Shown: in pieces, positions 1 through 7,551 of the stretch
Layout of the letters: each line of letters opens with the position of its first letter
Numbering within the stretch: the first letter of the stretch is position 1
Assembly (NCBI GenBank): GCA_910589595.1
Contig: CAJUTM010000019.1
Coordinates: forward strand, 1 to 63,120
Source of the DNA: an uncultured Eubacterium sp.
Lineage (GTDB): Bacteria > Bacillota > Clostridia > Lachnospirales > Lachnospiraceae
Reading direction: 5' to 3'
DNA: 63,120 nucleotides
Made by a program: the position numbers and the translations under genes
Notes under the pieces: model-generated
Told to the model about the DNA's origin: nothing
What the model saw: only the letters and a program-made list of their open reading frames with translations
Databases searched by the model: none

Positions 1-1798
1 CCACAAGGGAACCCTTTCCGTTTTTATCATAGCCGTACAGAGTTTCTTCTTTTTCGGTTCCGTAGCTGACTTCTTCCGTCAGCAGCTTATTTTCGTTGTA
101 TTGGTACAGGGTGACGTTTTTCTTTGTGTTCTTTTTTAGTTTCAGCGTGTCGGTGTTGATGTTGGATTTTTTGTAGGTATAGTCGTAGTATTTTCCGTTT
201 GTTTTGTATTTGTTCGGGTTAAAGGTGCTGACTACGGTTACGGCTTTGAGACCGCTGTTGCCGTACTGCCATGCTTCGTAGATGGGGCCGTCTTCTTTCC
301 TCTCGCGGAAGTCGTCATAGCTGCGCAGGCTGCCCTCTCCTTTTTTCTGGAAGTAGTCGTATTTGATGCCGTTTGTTTTTTTTCCTGTTTTTACGTCTTT
401 TTCATACTCTCTTGTGACGTAGAACTGTTCGGTGACGACGTCTCTTTTCTGCCCGCTGTTCCCTCCTTTTTCGCCGCGCAGGGAGCAGGCGCGGTATTCA
501 TAGCGGGTTTCGCTGCCGTCGGCGGTGATTTTATTGAGGAGATAGCTCTGGTTGGTGGAGACCCGCTGGGAGGCGACCCCGGCGCCGGAGATGTTGACGA
601 GCCGCTCCACGGTTTTATAATTATACTTTTCTTTGCTGCCGTCGACGGTGGCGCTTGTGAGGATGGCTCCGGTGAGCCGGTCACCGTGGTGCGGCGTGTA
701 GGTTTTTTGTTCGGTTTCGTAGGTGATGGTTTTCCGGCTTACGCCGCCTTCTGCCTCTGTTCCCTGAACGGTGACGGATGTCAGTACTTTTTCGTCTTCT
801 TCCCCGCTGTAATGGAATTCGATTTCCCTGCCGACGGCGTCGGTGATTTTGCTGAAGTAAATGCCGTCGGTGTAGGTGTAGCGGATGGTGTTGCCGTGGG
901 CGTCTTTCTGCAGCACAATGACGCCGTTTTCGTTGAAGTAGGTGCGCAGGCCGGTTTTGTCGCGCAGCAGGTATTTACAGGCAGTGCCGTCGACGGTTTT
1001 GTTCCAATCTTCGAGTTTGATGTCTTCGTAGCCGTAGTTTTCGAGTTTCCGGATGGGATAGCGTCTGCCGGCTCCGTCCTGTTCTGTTTCAATGGGGATG
1101 ACGCCGGCGCTGCCGTAATGGAGGTAGGCGGGTCTTGGTTCCCAGCCTTCTTTTTCTGCGAGTGTGACGGTTTCGATCCACGGGAAGTCGTAGCGCCAGC
1201 CGCTGGCGATTCCGTATACGTTGTGGTTTTTGTTGCTGATGATTTTCGTGCGCTGGGTTCCTTTTTCCGGTTTGATGACGTCCTGATGCTGCACGTCTCC
1301 TTTTTTATAGCTGGCGCCAATCAGGTTTTTGAGGGCGTTTTTGTGATTTTTGAGTAATGCCGTGTTGACGATGAGCTGGCGTTTGCTGCCGTCGGCCGCC
1401 GTGTATTCGACCCATACGGTGTCGCGTTTGAGTTCGCTTACATGCTCGACGGTGGCGTGGCCTAGATTGGCTTCGTTGCTGTCATAGTAGCGGCTGAGTT
1501 CGAAGTCCATGCCGCCGGTTCCCTCAAGGGAGAGGTCGCTGCGGGTGAGGATGAGGTGACCAGTGGCGGTGTCTACGCCGTCGGGGCACTCGGCTTCCAG
1601 AGGGGAGCCGGCGAGATGGTTTTCGTAGACGCTGCGGAAAGTGTCGCCGTAGGCTTCTTCGACGGCAGTGTTGTATACCTCACCAAAGGTGAGGTTATCA
1701 CCCGCCGCATGGCTGGCGATACGACTGGTACATAAAACCATACCACACAGAAAGGCGGCAGCCGTCACCCCGATTAACTTCTTTTTCAGATTTTTCAT
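1..1798 (-). CDS. Secreted RHS/YD-repeat protein, N-terminal part (runs off the window)
   Basis: The frame is open from the ATG at 1798 to the window edge (about 599 codons visible, 3' end missing). It begins with a signal peptide (MKNLKKK, a hydrophobic core, then a likely cleavage after ASHA). A module follows that resembles the N-terminus of RHS proteins (DTATGHLILTRSDLSL, then FELSRYYDS). Next come YD-type strands such as DAHGNTIRYTYTDG, DAVGREIEFHYSG and LYGYDKNGKG. RHS/YD proteins form large beta-cocoon shells and are often toxin carriers or surface proteins; the C-terminal domain that would decide this is outside the window. Codons end in C far more often (AAC, GAC, GGC, ACC) than in the neighbours, which hints at a different history. 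Confident on the family, not on the role. Confidence 0.85.
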   Translation of the reverse strand, partial: MKNLKKKLIGVTAAAFLCGMVLCTSRIASHAAGDNLTFGEVYNTAVEEAYGDTFRSVYENHLAGSPLEAECPDGVDTATGHLILTRSDLSLEGTGGMDFELSRYYDSNEANLGHATVEHVSELKRDTVWVEYTAADGSKRQLIVNTALLKNHKNALKNLIGASYKKGDVQHQDVIKPEKGTQRTKIISNKNHNVYGIASGWRYDFPWIETVTLAEKEGWEPRPAYLHYGSAGVIPIETEQDGAGRRYPIRKLENYGYEDIKLEDWNKTVDGTACKYLLRDKTGLRTYFNENGVIVLQKDAHGNTIRYTYTDGIYFSKITDAVGREIEFHYSGEEDEKVLTSVTVQGTEAEGGVSRKTITYETEQKTYTPHHGDRLTGAILTSATVDGSKEKYNYKTVERLVNISGAGVASQRVSTNQSYLLNKITADGSETRYEYRACSLRGEKGGNSGQKRDVVTEQFYVTREYEKDVKTGKKTNGIKYDYFQKKGEGSLRSYDDFRERKEDGPIYEAWQYGNSGLKAVTVVSTFNPNKYKTNGKYYDYTYKKSNINTDTLKLKKNTKKNVTLYQYNENKLLTEEVSYGTEKEETLYGYDKNGKGSLV

Positions 1799-1892
1799 AT
1801 AATCAAACCCCTCTCTTCACAAACTCCTCATTTCCCTTGTCATCTGCTTTTATTGTCAAACCCTTTTGTACCCCTGCCGGCAACAAAAGAGA

Positions 1893-1941
1893 AAAAAATA
1901 TTTCCATCCGGAAAACACAAAGTTTTATCACTCGGATGGAA
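1893..1941 (-). terminator. Rho-independent terminator
   Basis: Read on the minus strand, a perfect 9-bp stem (TTCCATCCG at 1933-1941 with CGGATGGAA at 1902-1910) is followed by a run of T residues at 1901-1891. It lies after the decayed nucleoside phosphorylase and before the RHS gene, so it probably ends the upstream transcript. The rest of the 334-bp gap 1799-2132 shows no further feature I can support. Confidence 0.8.
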
Positions 1942-2132
1942 TTACCCTGTCTCCGGAATTGTTTTCTCAAATAATTCCTTTTATCTTTTGTCGTCCCTTA
2001 TAATATGTTTTATCATATCAGATACCGGAATTTCCCACTAGAAGCAATAGCAATAGCCATTTCATGCAATAGTAAGACAACATAAAATCCCTTTCCGCAA
2101 AAGGCTTCTGTTTCCAAATATCCTCCGCTTCT

Positions 2133-2481
2133 TCACAACGAAGCAACATAATGTGCCAGCTCCAGCGCAATATCAAAATGTGTAGAAATTCAATCCCCGA
2201 AAATCGCACATTGCCTGCAGGGCGGCGCATTCCATTTCAACGGAAATACAGCCATCTGCTTTATGCTTATTAAAATTGTTAATCGTTTCCCTGTAAAAAG
2301 AATCCGTCGTCCACGCTTTTCCTTTTACAAAGGGGATGCCGTTTTCCCTCATAAAGTTTGCTACGATATCCGCATTTTTTATTGTAATATAATCGGCGGC
2401 AGGTGCGTAGTGGTACGAGGTTCCCTCGTCGCGATACGCCTCCGCCGGTATCATAACATTCTTTCCCAAATCGTAGTTCAT
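2133..2481 (-). pseudogene. Nucleoside phosphorylase (PNP/UDP family) remnant
   Basis: The minus-strand frame from 2481 encodes the middle of a nucleoside phosphorylase-I protein: DLGKNVMIPAEAYRDEG, a region with KAWTTDSFYRET, and VEMECAALQAMCDFRGLNFYTF, where VEMECAA is the family's substrate-binding motif. It then hits a stop at 2173. The family C-terminus resumes in another frame as HFDIALELAHYVASL and stops at 2133. So the N-terminal portion (roughly the first 80-100 residues) is gone, and an out-of-frame internal deletion removed the segment between NFYTF and FDIALELA. It directly abuts the stop codon of the YyaL-like gene, which suggests a deletion joined them. Not functional as read. 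Confidence 0.75.
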
Positions 2482-2482
2482 T

Positions 2483-4438
2483 TTATAAATGCGGAGGAGA
2501 ATTATCCGGCGGCAGGCAGACATGATTATGACAGACATAATACGTTGTCTTGCCGTTCAATAAACGATAGTCCTCTGTCGCACGGGGAAGAATATTAACT
2601 TCGGAGCGAAGCGGAAGATGGGATAATATTTCTTCCCTGCTGTCGTCATGCGAAAGTACTACGGTAATCTTCATCGGCGGATGATAGTACAAAATGAGCG
2701 CAATCAGAAACATGGCGTATCCCGCCGGATACTGCTGCGCCGCTGCGGACATATAGGCAAGTTGCCGCTCGGCGTCTTTCTTTATTTCCTCTTCTTCGAG
2801 AATTTGCGAGAGACGGACGAGGCAGTAAGCGATAACAGAATTTCCCGAGGGCATGGCGCCATCGTAAGTTTCTTTCGGCCTCGTAATCAGGCGGCCATTT
2901 TCTCTGCCATATAGGAAAAAGCCACTGCCATTTGTATCCGCAAACTGTTTTTTCACCTGATGATACAGCGTTTGGGCACGTTCCCGATAATATGGCTCTG
3001 CCGTCGCATCATAGAGAAAAATAAGCGCCGCCATATAATACGCATAGTCATCCAGAAATCCATTGACGGAACGGGCCCTGTCACGGCAACTGACAAATAA
3101 CAAATCTCCCGCCGCCAGATTTTCCTCTATAAATTTTTGTGTTCTCTCCGCCGCCTGAAGATATCGCTGCTTCCCCGTCGTCCGATACAGAAAAACCATA
3201 GCGCAAATCATCAGGGCGTTCCACGACGTAAGAATTTTATCATCTATATGCAGTTTATAACGCGATTTCCGGTGCTCATACAACATCTGCCGCTCCCTGT
3301 CAAAGGAATCGGCAATCGCCCCGCCCCCCAAACGGTTGGGAATGTTCTTTCCCTCAAAATTTCCCTGTTTCGTGATTCCATAATATTCACAAAAAGAGGC
3401 GCCTGTCTCTTCGCCAAGAAGCGTGCAGATTTCCTCGTAGTCCCAAAGATAAAAGCGCCCCTCCTCTCCCTCACTATCCGCATCCTGCGCGGAATAAAAT
3501 TCTCCCTCTTCTCCCGTCATTTCCCTGAAAACATAAGCTGCCGTCTTCTCGGCAGTATCAAGAAAGAATGGCTCTCCCGAAACCTTAAACATAGAAACAT
3601 ACGCCAGAATTAATAACGCATTATCATAGAGCATTTTCTCAAAATGCGGGGCAAGAAAATAGCTATCGGTAGAATAACGGGAAAAACCAAAACCTATCTG
3701 GTCAAAAATCCCGCCCCGCCTCATCTGTTCGAGTGTCTTATAAACGGCTCTGTGGGAAAAAACAGTCTCTTCTTTGTCCGCCTCCGTCACGGAATATAAC
3801 AGAAGAAATATCAGATTATGGGGGGTAGGAAATTTCGGCGCCGTGCCAAAACCCCCATATCTGCTATCAAAACTCTGCGAAAAAAGAGACACAGCCCGCT
3901 TTAGTAATTCCCTGTCTATCAAACTGCTTTCCGCAACGTCCTTCGCTCCTACATGGGAGAGAATCTGCTCCGCCGATTCGATTAGTGCCGTCTTATTCGT
4001 TTCCCATTGCTCGGCAATAGCACGCAGCAAATCCCGAAAACCTATCATTCCGGAATGGGAATCCGGAGGAAAATACGTTCCCGCATAAAAGGGCTTCTGC
4101 TGCGCGGTCATAAAGATACTCAGCGGCCAGCCGCCTCCTCCCGTTAGCGCCTGACAGACAGTCATATAGACGCTGTCAATATCCGGCCGCTCCTCCCTGT
4201 CAACTTTAATGCACACAAAATAACGATTTAAAAGAGCTGCCGTCTCCCCATCTTCAAAACTCTCGTGCGCCATCACATGGCACCAGTGGCATGTACTGTA
4301 GCCGACGCTTAAAAATACAGGCTTGTCTTCTCGTTTTGCTTTCGCAAATGCTTCTTCTCCCCACGGATACCAGTCTACCGGATTTTCCGCATGTTGTAAA
4401 AGATACGGACTACTTTGGTCTTTCAGTCGATTTGCCAT
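2483..4438 (-). CDS. YyaL-like thioredoxin-fold protein (DUF255 / spermatogenesis-associated protein 20 family)
   Basis: A 651-residue cytosolic protein of typical length for the family. The N-terminus holds the family thioredoxin-like domain, with SPYLLQHAENPVDWYPWG and the CxxC motif in YSTCHWCHVM (about residue 49). An alpha/alpha-barrel region resembling carbohydrate-active enzymes follows (GGIFDQIGFGFSRYSTD, HFEKMLYDNALL, SAQDADSEGEEG). The biochemical role of the family is not settled. The start ATG at 4438 shares one base with the stop of the upstream oxidoreductase (TAATG), so the two are translationally coupled and probably work in the same redox context. Family call is firm; function is open. 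Confidence 0.9.
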   Translation of the reverse strand: MANRLKDQSSPYLLQHAENPVDWYPWGEEAFAKAKREDKPVFLSVGYSTCHWCHVMAHESFEDGETAALLNRYFVCIKVDREERPDIDSVYMTVCQALTGGGGWPLSIFMTAQQKPFYAGTYFPPDSHSGMIGFRDLLRAIAEQWETNKTALIESAEQILSHVGAKDVAESSLIDRELLKRAVSLFSQSFDSRYGGFGTAPKFPTPHNLIFLLLYSVTEADKEETVFSHRAVYKTLEQMRRGGIFDQIGFGFSRYSTDSYFLAPHFEKMLYDNALLILAYVSMFKVSGEPFFLDTAEKTAAYVFREMTGEEGEFYSAQDADSEGEEGRFYLWDYEEICTLLGEETGASFCEYYGITKQGNFEGKNIPNRLGGGAIADSFDRERQMLYEHRKSRYKLHIDDKILTSWNALMICAMVFLYRTTGKQRYLQAAERTQKFIEENLAAGDLLFVSCRDRARSVNGFLDDYAYYMAALIFLYDATAEPYYRERAQTLYHQVKKQFADTNGSGFFLYGRENGRLITRPKETYDGAMPSGNSVIAYCLVRLSQILEEEEIKKDAERQLAYMSAAAQQYPAGYAMFLIALILYYHPPMKITVVLSHDDSREEILSHLPLRSEVNILPRATEDYRLLNGKTTYYVCHNHVCLPPDNSPPHL

Positions 4439-5745
4439 TATTCTCTCCTTTTGCCCAGATTTCCATTTGCCGGATTATCTAACAGACGCCCCTGTTCATC
4501 AAACCTCGAGCCGTGGCAGGGGCAGTCCCATGAATGCTCCACGCCATTCCACTTCAGGGAACATCCCATATGCGGACAGCGCTTTCGCGCCGGTGAAAGA
4601 AGATTGACGAGAGCTTCACACCCATTCAGGAATAATTGCGGCTTCCACATTGACCTCGAGGGAGAAAATACTTGTGCGTAGGCATTTTCCTTTCCGGAAA
4701 CTAAGTCTGCCAAAATCATTGCTGCCGTCATCGAAGAAGTCATCCCCCATTTATTAAATCCCGCAGCCACAAAACAATGCGGCATATTTTTTGAGTACTT
4801 TCCAATATATGGGATTCCGTCCAGCGTCATACAATCCTGCGTCGCCCAGTGATAGGTTTCGGACGAAGAGGGATAGCAGGACTTCGCAAAATCTCTCAAT
4901 TCCTGCCAGCAGCCTCCTTTCTTTCCCGTACGGTGGCTGCCGCCGCCAACGAGCAGGAAGTCCCGATAGCTGCGAAACGATAATCCCGTCCGTTTCTCAT
5001 CGACATACATCCCCTTTATACAGGCGGCGTTTCTGAGTGCAATCACATAAGAGCGGTGCTGATACATTTTCATAAAATACATTCCGTGTTTATTATCCAT
5101 CGGAAAATGTGTGGCAATAATAAGTTTTTCAAAGGCAATCTCGCCCCGATTTGTTACCGCCGTATTTTCTTTTAATTCCGTGACAAAGGTGTGCTCATAA
5201 ATCTTTAAATCAGCGGCAATTTGCGCGGCAAACCGCAAGGGATGAAACTGTGCCTGTCCCTCGAATGCAAGCGCCCCCACAGTAGGAAACGGAAGTTCCT
5301 CTGTCGGCACAAGCGAAACCGGATGACCGAGCTTATCGAGCGCCTCTACTTCCTGCTCGAGTTTCTTCCTGTTATCCGTGGAATAAACATACGACGTCCG
5401 CTCCTCAAAATCACAATCTATGTTCTGACAAAGCTCAGCATACTTATCCCGGGCTCTCAGATTTGCATCCAGCACAAGTTGGGCGCGCTCTCTGCCCGCC
5501 CCTTTCAGCAATTTATGATACAAAAGTCCATGCTGCGCCGTAATCTTTGCCGTTGTGTTTTCCGTGACTCCGGAACAGATTGTGCTCCTTTCAACGAGCA
5601 TGTAATCAATTCCCATCTCCTGTAAAAAATGAGCGCACAAAATCCCCGCCATTCCGCCGCCTATAATGAGAACATCCGTCTTCTGATTCCCATCCAGCCG
5701 TGGAAAATCAGGGAGTTTTTTCCCTTTTCTCCAAACTGACTTCAT
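4438..5745 (-). CDS. FAD-dependent oxidoreductase with C-terminal Rieske [2Fe-2S] domain
   Basis: A 435-residue protein. The N-terminus is a DAO-type FAD-binding fold (VLIIGGGMAGILCAHFLQ at about residue 25, then an acidic residue ending the second strand). The C-terminus carries a Rieske cluster site, CPHMGC then CPCHGSRF, whose Cys-His pairs ligate a [2Fe-2S] centre. Such fusions pass electrons between a flavin and the cluster; the substrate is unknown. It ends only about 20 residues after the Rieske motif, slightly short for the family. A GGGG ribosome-binding site precedes the ATG at 5745. It overlaps the YyaL-like gene by one base, so an operon is likely. Confidence 0.88.
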   Translation of the reverse strand: MKSVWRKGKKLPDFPRLDGNQKTDVLIIGGGMAGILCAHFLQEMGIDYMLVERSTICSGVTENTTAKITAQHGLLYHKLLKGAGRERAQLVLDANLRARDKYAELCQNIDCDFEERTSYVYSTDNRKKLEQEVEALDKLGHPVSLVPTEELPFPTVGALAFEGQAQFHPLRFAAQIAADLKIYEHTFVTELKENTAVTNRGEIAFEKLIIATHFPMDNKHGMYFMKMYQHRSYVIALRNAACIKGMYVDEKRTGLSFRSYRDFLLVGGGSHRTGKKGGCWQELRDFAKSCYPSSSETYHWATQDCMTLDGIPYIGKYSKNMPHCFVAAGFNKWGMTSSMTAAMILADLVSGKENAYAQVFSPSRSMWKPQLFLNGCEALVNLLSPARKRCPHMGCSLKWNGVEHSWDCPCHGSRFDEQGRLLDNPANGNLGKRRE

Positions 5746-5858
5746 ACGTTACCCCTTTCGCACTTCTGCCTGCATTCGGCAATTATTGAATAACTGCCGC
5801 GCCAATACACTAACAGTATGTACGAATTAAAAGGAGTTATGCCATATTGCGCGCTCAT

Positions 5859-6869
5859 TCAGACAACGCTTTTGTAAAAACGCATCTCAAAACGGGCTCC
5901 TCCCTTTTTGCAATTCGAAGCCTCTAAAACACCTCCCTGTTCTTTTACAATCATCTTCGCCAGCGCCAGACCAATTCCCACTCCCTTTTCCGACGTATGT
6001 TTTCCCTTATAAAACCGCTCAAACAAATGCGGCAAATCTTCTTTCGAAATGCCGCAGCCATTATCTTCTATTACAATTTTCGTATAGAGGACATTCTCCT
6101 CCGTCTCTATGCGTATCTCGCCTCCTATCGGCGCAGATTCCATACAATTTTTCACAATATTGGCAAGGCTCTCCTGCGTCCACGCCATATCCCCGAGAAA
6201 GCCCGTCTCCTCTTTACACGATATTATCAGCTTCTGCTCCCGCAGTTCCATCGGTATCAATAAATCCCGCGTAGCTCTCTCAATTAATTCCCCGACATCT
6301 ATTCTCGTCCTTTTCATCTGAATCGTTCCGGCGTCCAGTTTCGCCATCTTCAACAGCGTCTCCACAAGCCATTCCATATGCTGTAACAAACCTTCGAGAT
6401 TGCGCAGCAATTCATACCGCGTCTTCTCTTCCAAGTTGCGGGAAGCCAGTCTTGACACAATGAGATTAATCGTTGTCAGGGGCGTGCGGATTTGATGGGA
6501 AATATCGGCAATTGAATTCATCAGATAAATCTTATCGTCCTGAAGCAGTTTTGCCTGATGTGCCAGTTTCCGTATCATCTTCTGCAGTTCCGTCTGTAAG
6601 ATTGCCAGCTCGCCCTCTGCCTGCTCCGTAATCTCCATCAGCTGTTTTCCGTGCAGACAGCGCTCCACCTCTTCCGATAAGAAAGCAATTTTACGATATC
6701 GGAAAAAAGAAGATAAAAAATGCGCCGCCGTAAAAAGAAAACCGGCAAACAGACAGACAACCATTCCCCTGCTGCCAGAAAAAAGCTTCGCCGCAAACAG
6801 ACAGACGGCAAGACCCGCTCCCCATAAAACCATTTCTCTCCGGATTTCCGGATTCCTAAAAAACCCCAT
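5859..6869 (-). CDS. Sensor histidine kinase, short two-TM type
   Basis: A 336-residue membrane kinase. Two closely spaced transmembrane segments (about residues 15-32 and 35-52) are joined by a very short loop, leaving no extracellular sensor domain. The dimerisation helix has the phospho-acceptor His in DISHQIRTPLTTI. The ATP-binding domain has the N box (ANIVKNCMES), G1 (IEDNGCGIS), the F box (LFERFYKG) and G2 (GVGIGLALAK). The layout resembles intramembrane-sensing kinases, which usually pair with an ABC transporter, but none is adjacent. The ATG at 6869 overlaps the end of the response regulator gene by 14 bases, so it is co-translated with its partner. Confidence 0.92.
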   Translation of the reverse strand: MGFFRNPEIRREMVLWGAGLAVCLFAAKLFSGSRGMVVCLFAGFLFTAAHFLSSFFRYRKIAFLSEEVERCLHGKQLMEITEQAEGELAILQTELQKMIRKLAHQAKLLQDDKIYLMNSIADISHQIRTPLTTINLIVSRLASRNLEEKTRYELLRNLEGLLQHMEWLVETLLKMAKLDAGTIQMKRTRIDVGELIERATRDLLIPMELREQKLIISCKEETGFLGDMAWTQESLANIVKNCMESAPIGGEIRIETEENVLYTKIVIEDNGCGISKEDLPHLFERFYKGKHTSEKGVGIGLALAKMIVKEQGGVLEASNCKKGGARFEMRFYKSVV

Positions 6870-7524
6870 ATCCCATCCCCCGTATCGTCTTAATTATTTC
6901 CGGCTTGGCAGGATTATCCTCAATCTTTTCACGAAGCCTTTTCATATATACAGTCAGCGTATTGTCCTCGACAAACTCGCCCGCCATATCCCAAATTGCC
7001 TCCAATAATTTGTCTCTCGTCAGAACCATGCCCTTATTTTGAAATAAAATAAGAAGAAGCCGGTATTCCAGTACGGAGAGAAAAATCTCTTCCCCGTCCT
7101 TTTTTACAACCGCTTTCATCGTGTCTACAGTAACATTGCCGGCCTCAAGCAAAACCTGTTTCTTTCCGTTTCTGCGCAGGCAGGCGCCAATGCGCGAAAC
7201 CAATTCTCTGGGGCGGAACGGCTTGCTAATATAGTCGTCCGCCCCCATATCCAGTCCCGTCACTACGCTGCATTCGTCTCCCGAAGCCGTCAGGAAAATG
7301 ACCGGCGTATCCGTATTTTTTTTGACATACGCACATACGGCAAAACCGTTTCCATCCGAGAGTGAAATATCCAGTAAAACAATATCAAAATGTCTCTCCT
7401 CCAATAAATCAAGAGCCTCTTTCTGACCGGAAGCCGGAGTCACACAAAATCCCTCGCCCGCCAAAAACTCCCGCAGGTTTTCCACAATTGCTCTATCATC
7501 CTCTACCAATAACAGCTCCGTCAC
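6856..7524 (-). CDS. OmpR/PhoB-family response regulator
   Basis: A 222-residue two-domain regulator. The receiver has the acidic pair (VEDD), the phospho-Asp in VLLDISLSDGNG (about residue 52) and the Lys in YISKPF. The C-terminal winged helix has the typical DNA-binding segment ending in KTIRGMGYGVF. The start is GTG at 7524 with an AGGGG site upstream. It is the cognate partner of the overlapping kinase. Target genes are not evident; GH31 lies only 27 bp upstream on the same strand and may be co-transcribed. Confidence 0.93.
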   Translation of the reverse strand: MTELLLVEDDRAIVENLREFLAGEGFCVTPASGQKEALDLLEERHFDIVLLDISLSDGNGFAVCAYVKKNTDTPVIFLTASGDECSVVTGLDMGADDYISKPFRPRELVSRIGACLRRNGKKQVLLEAGNVTVDTMKAVVKKDGEEIFLSVLEYRLLLILFQNKGMVLTRDKLLEAIWDMAGEFVEDNTLTVYMKRLREKIEDNPAKPEIIKTIRGMGYGVF

Positions 7525-7551
7525 ACGTCTTACCCCTTTCTTTCAGGAATA

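Noticed and set aside
686..1357. 223-codon plus-strand frame opposite the RHS gene
   Set aside because: It is a shadow of the RHS coding frame; the minus strand gives a continuous signal peptide plus YD-repeat protein.
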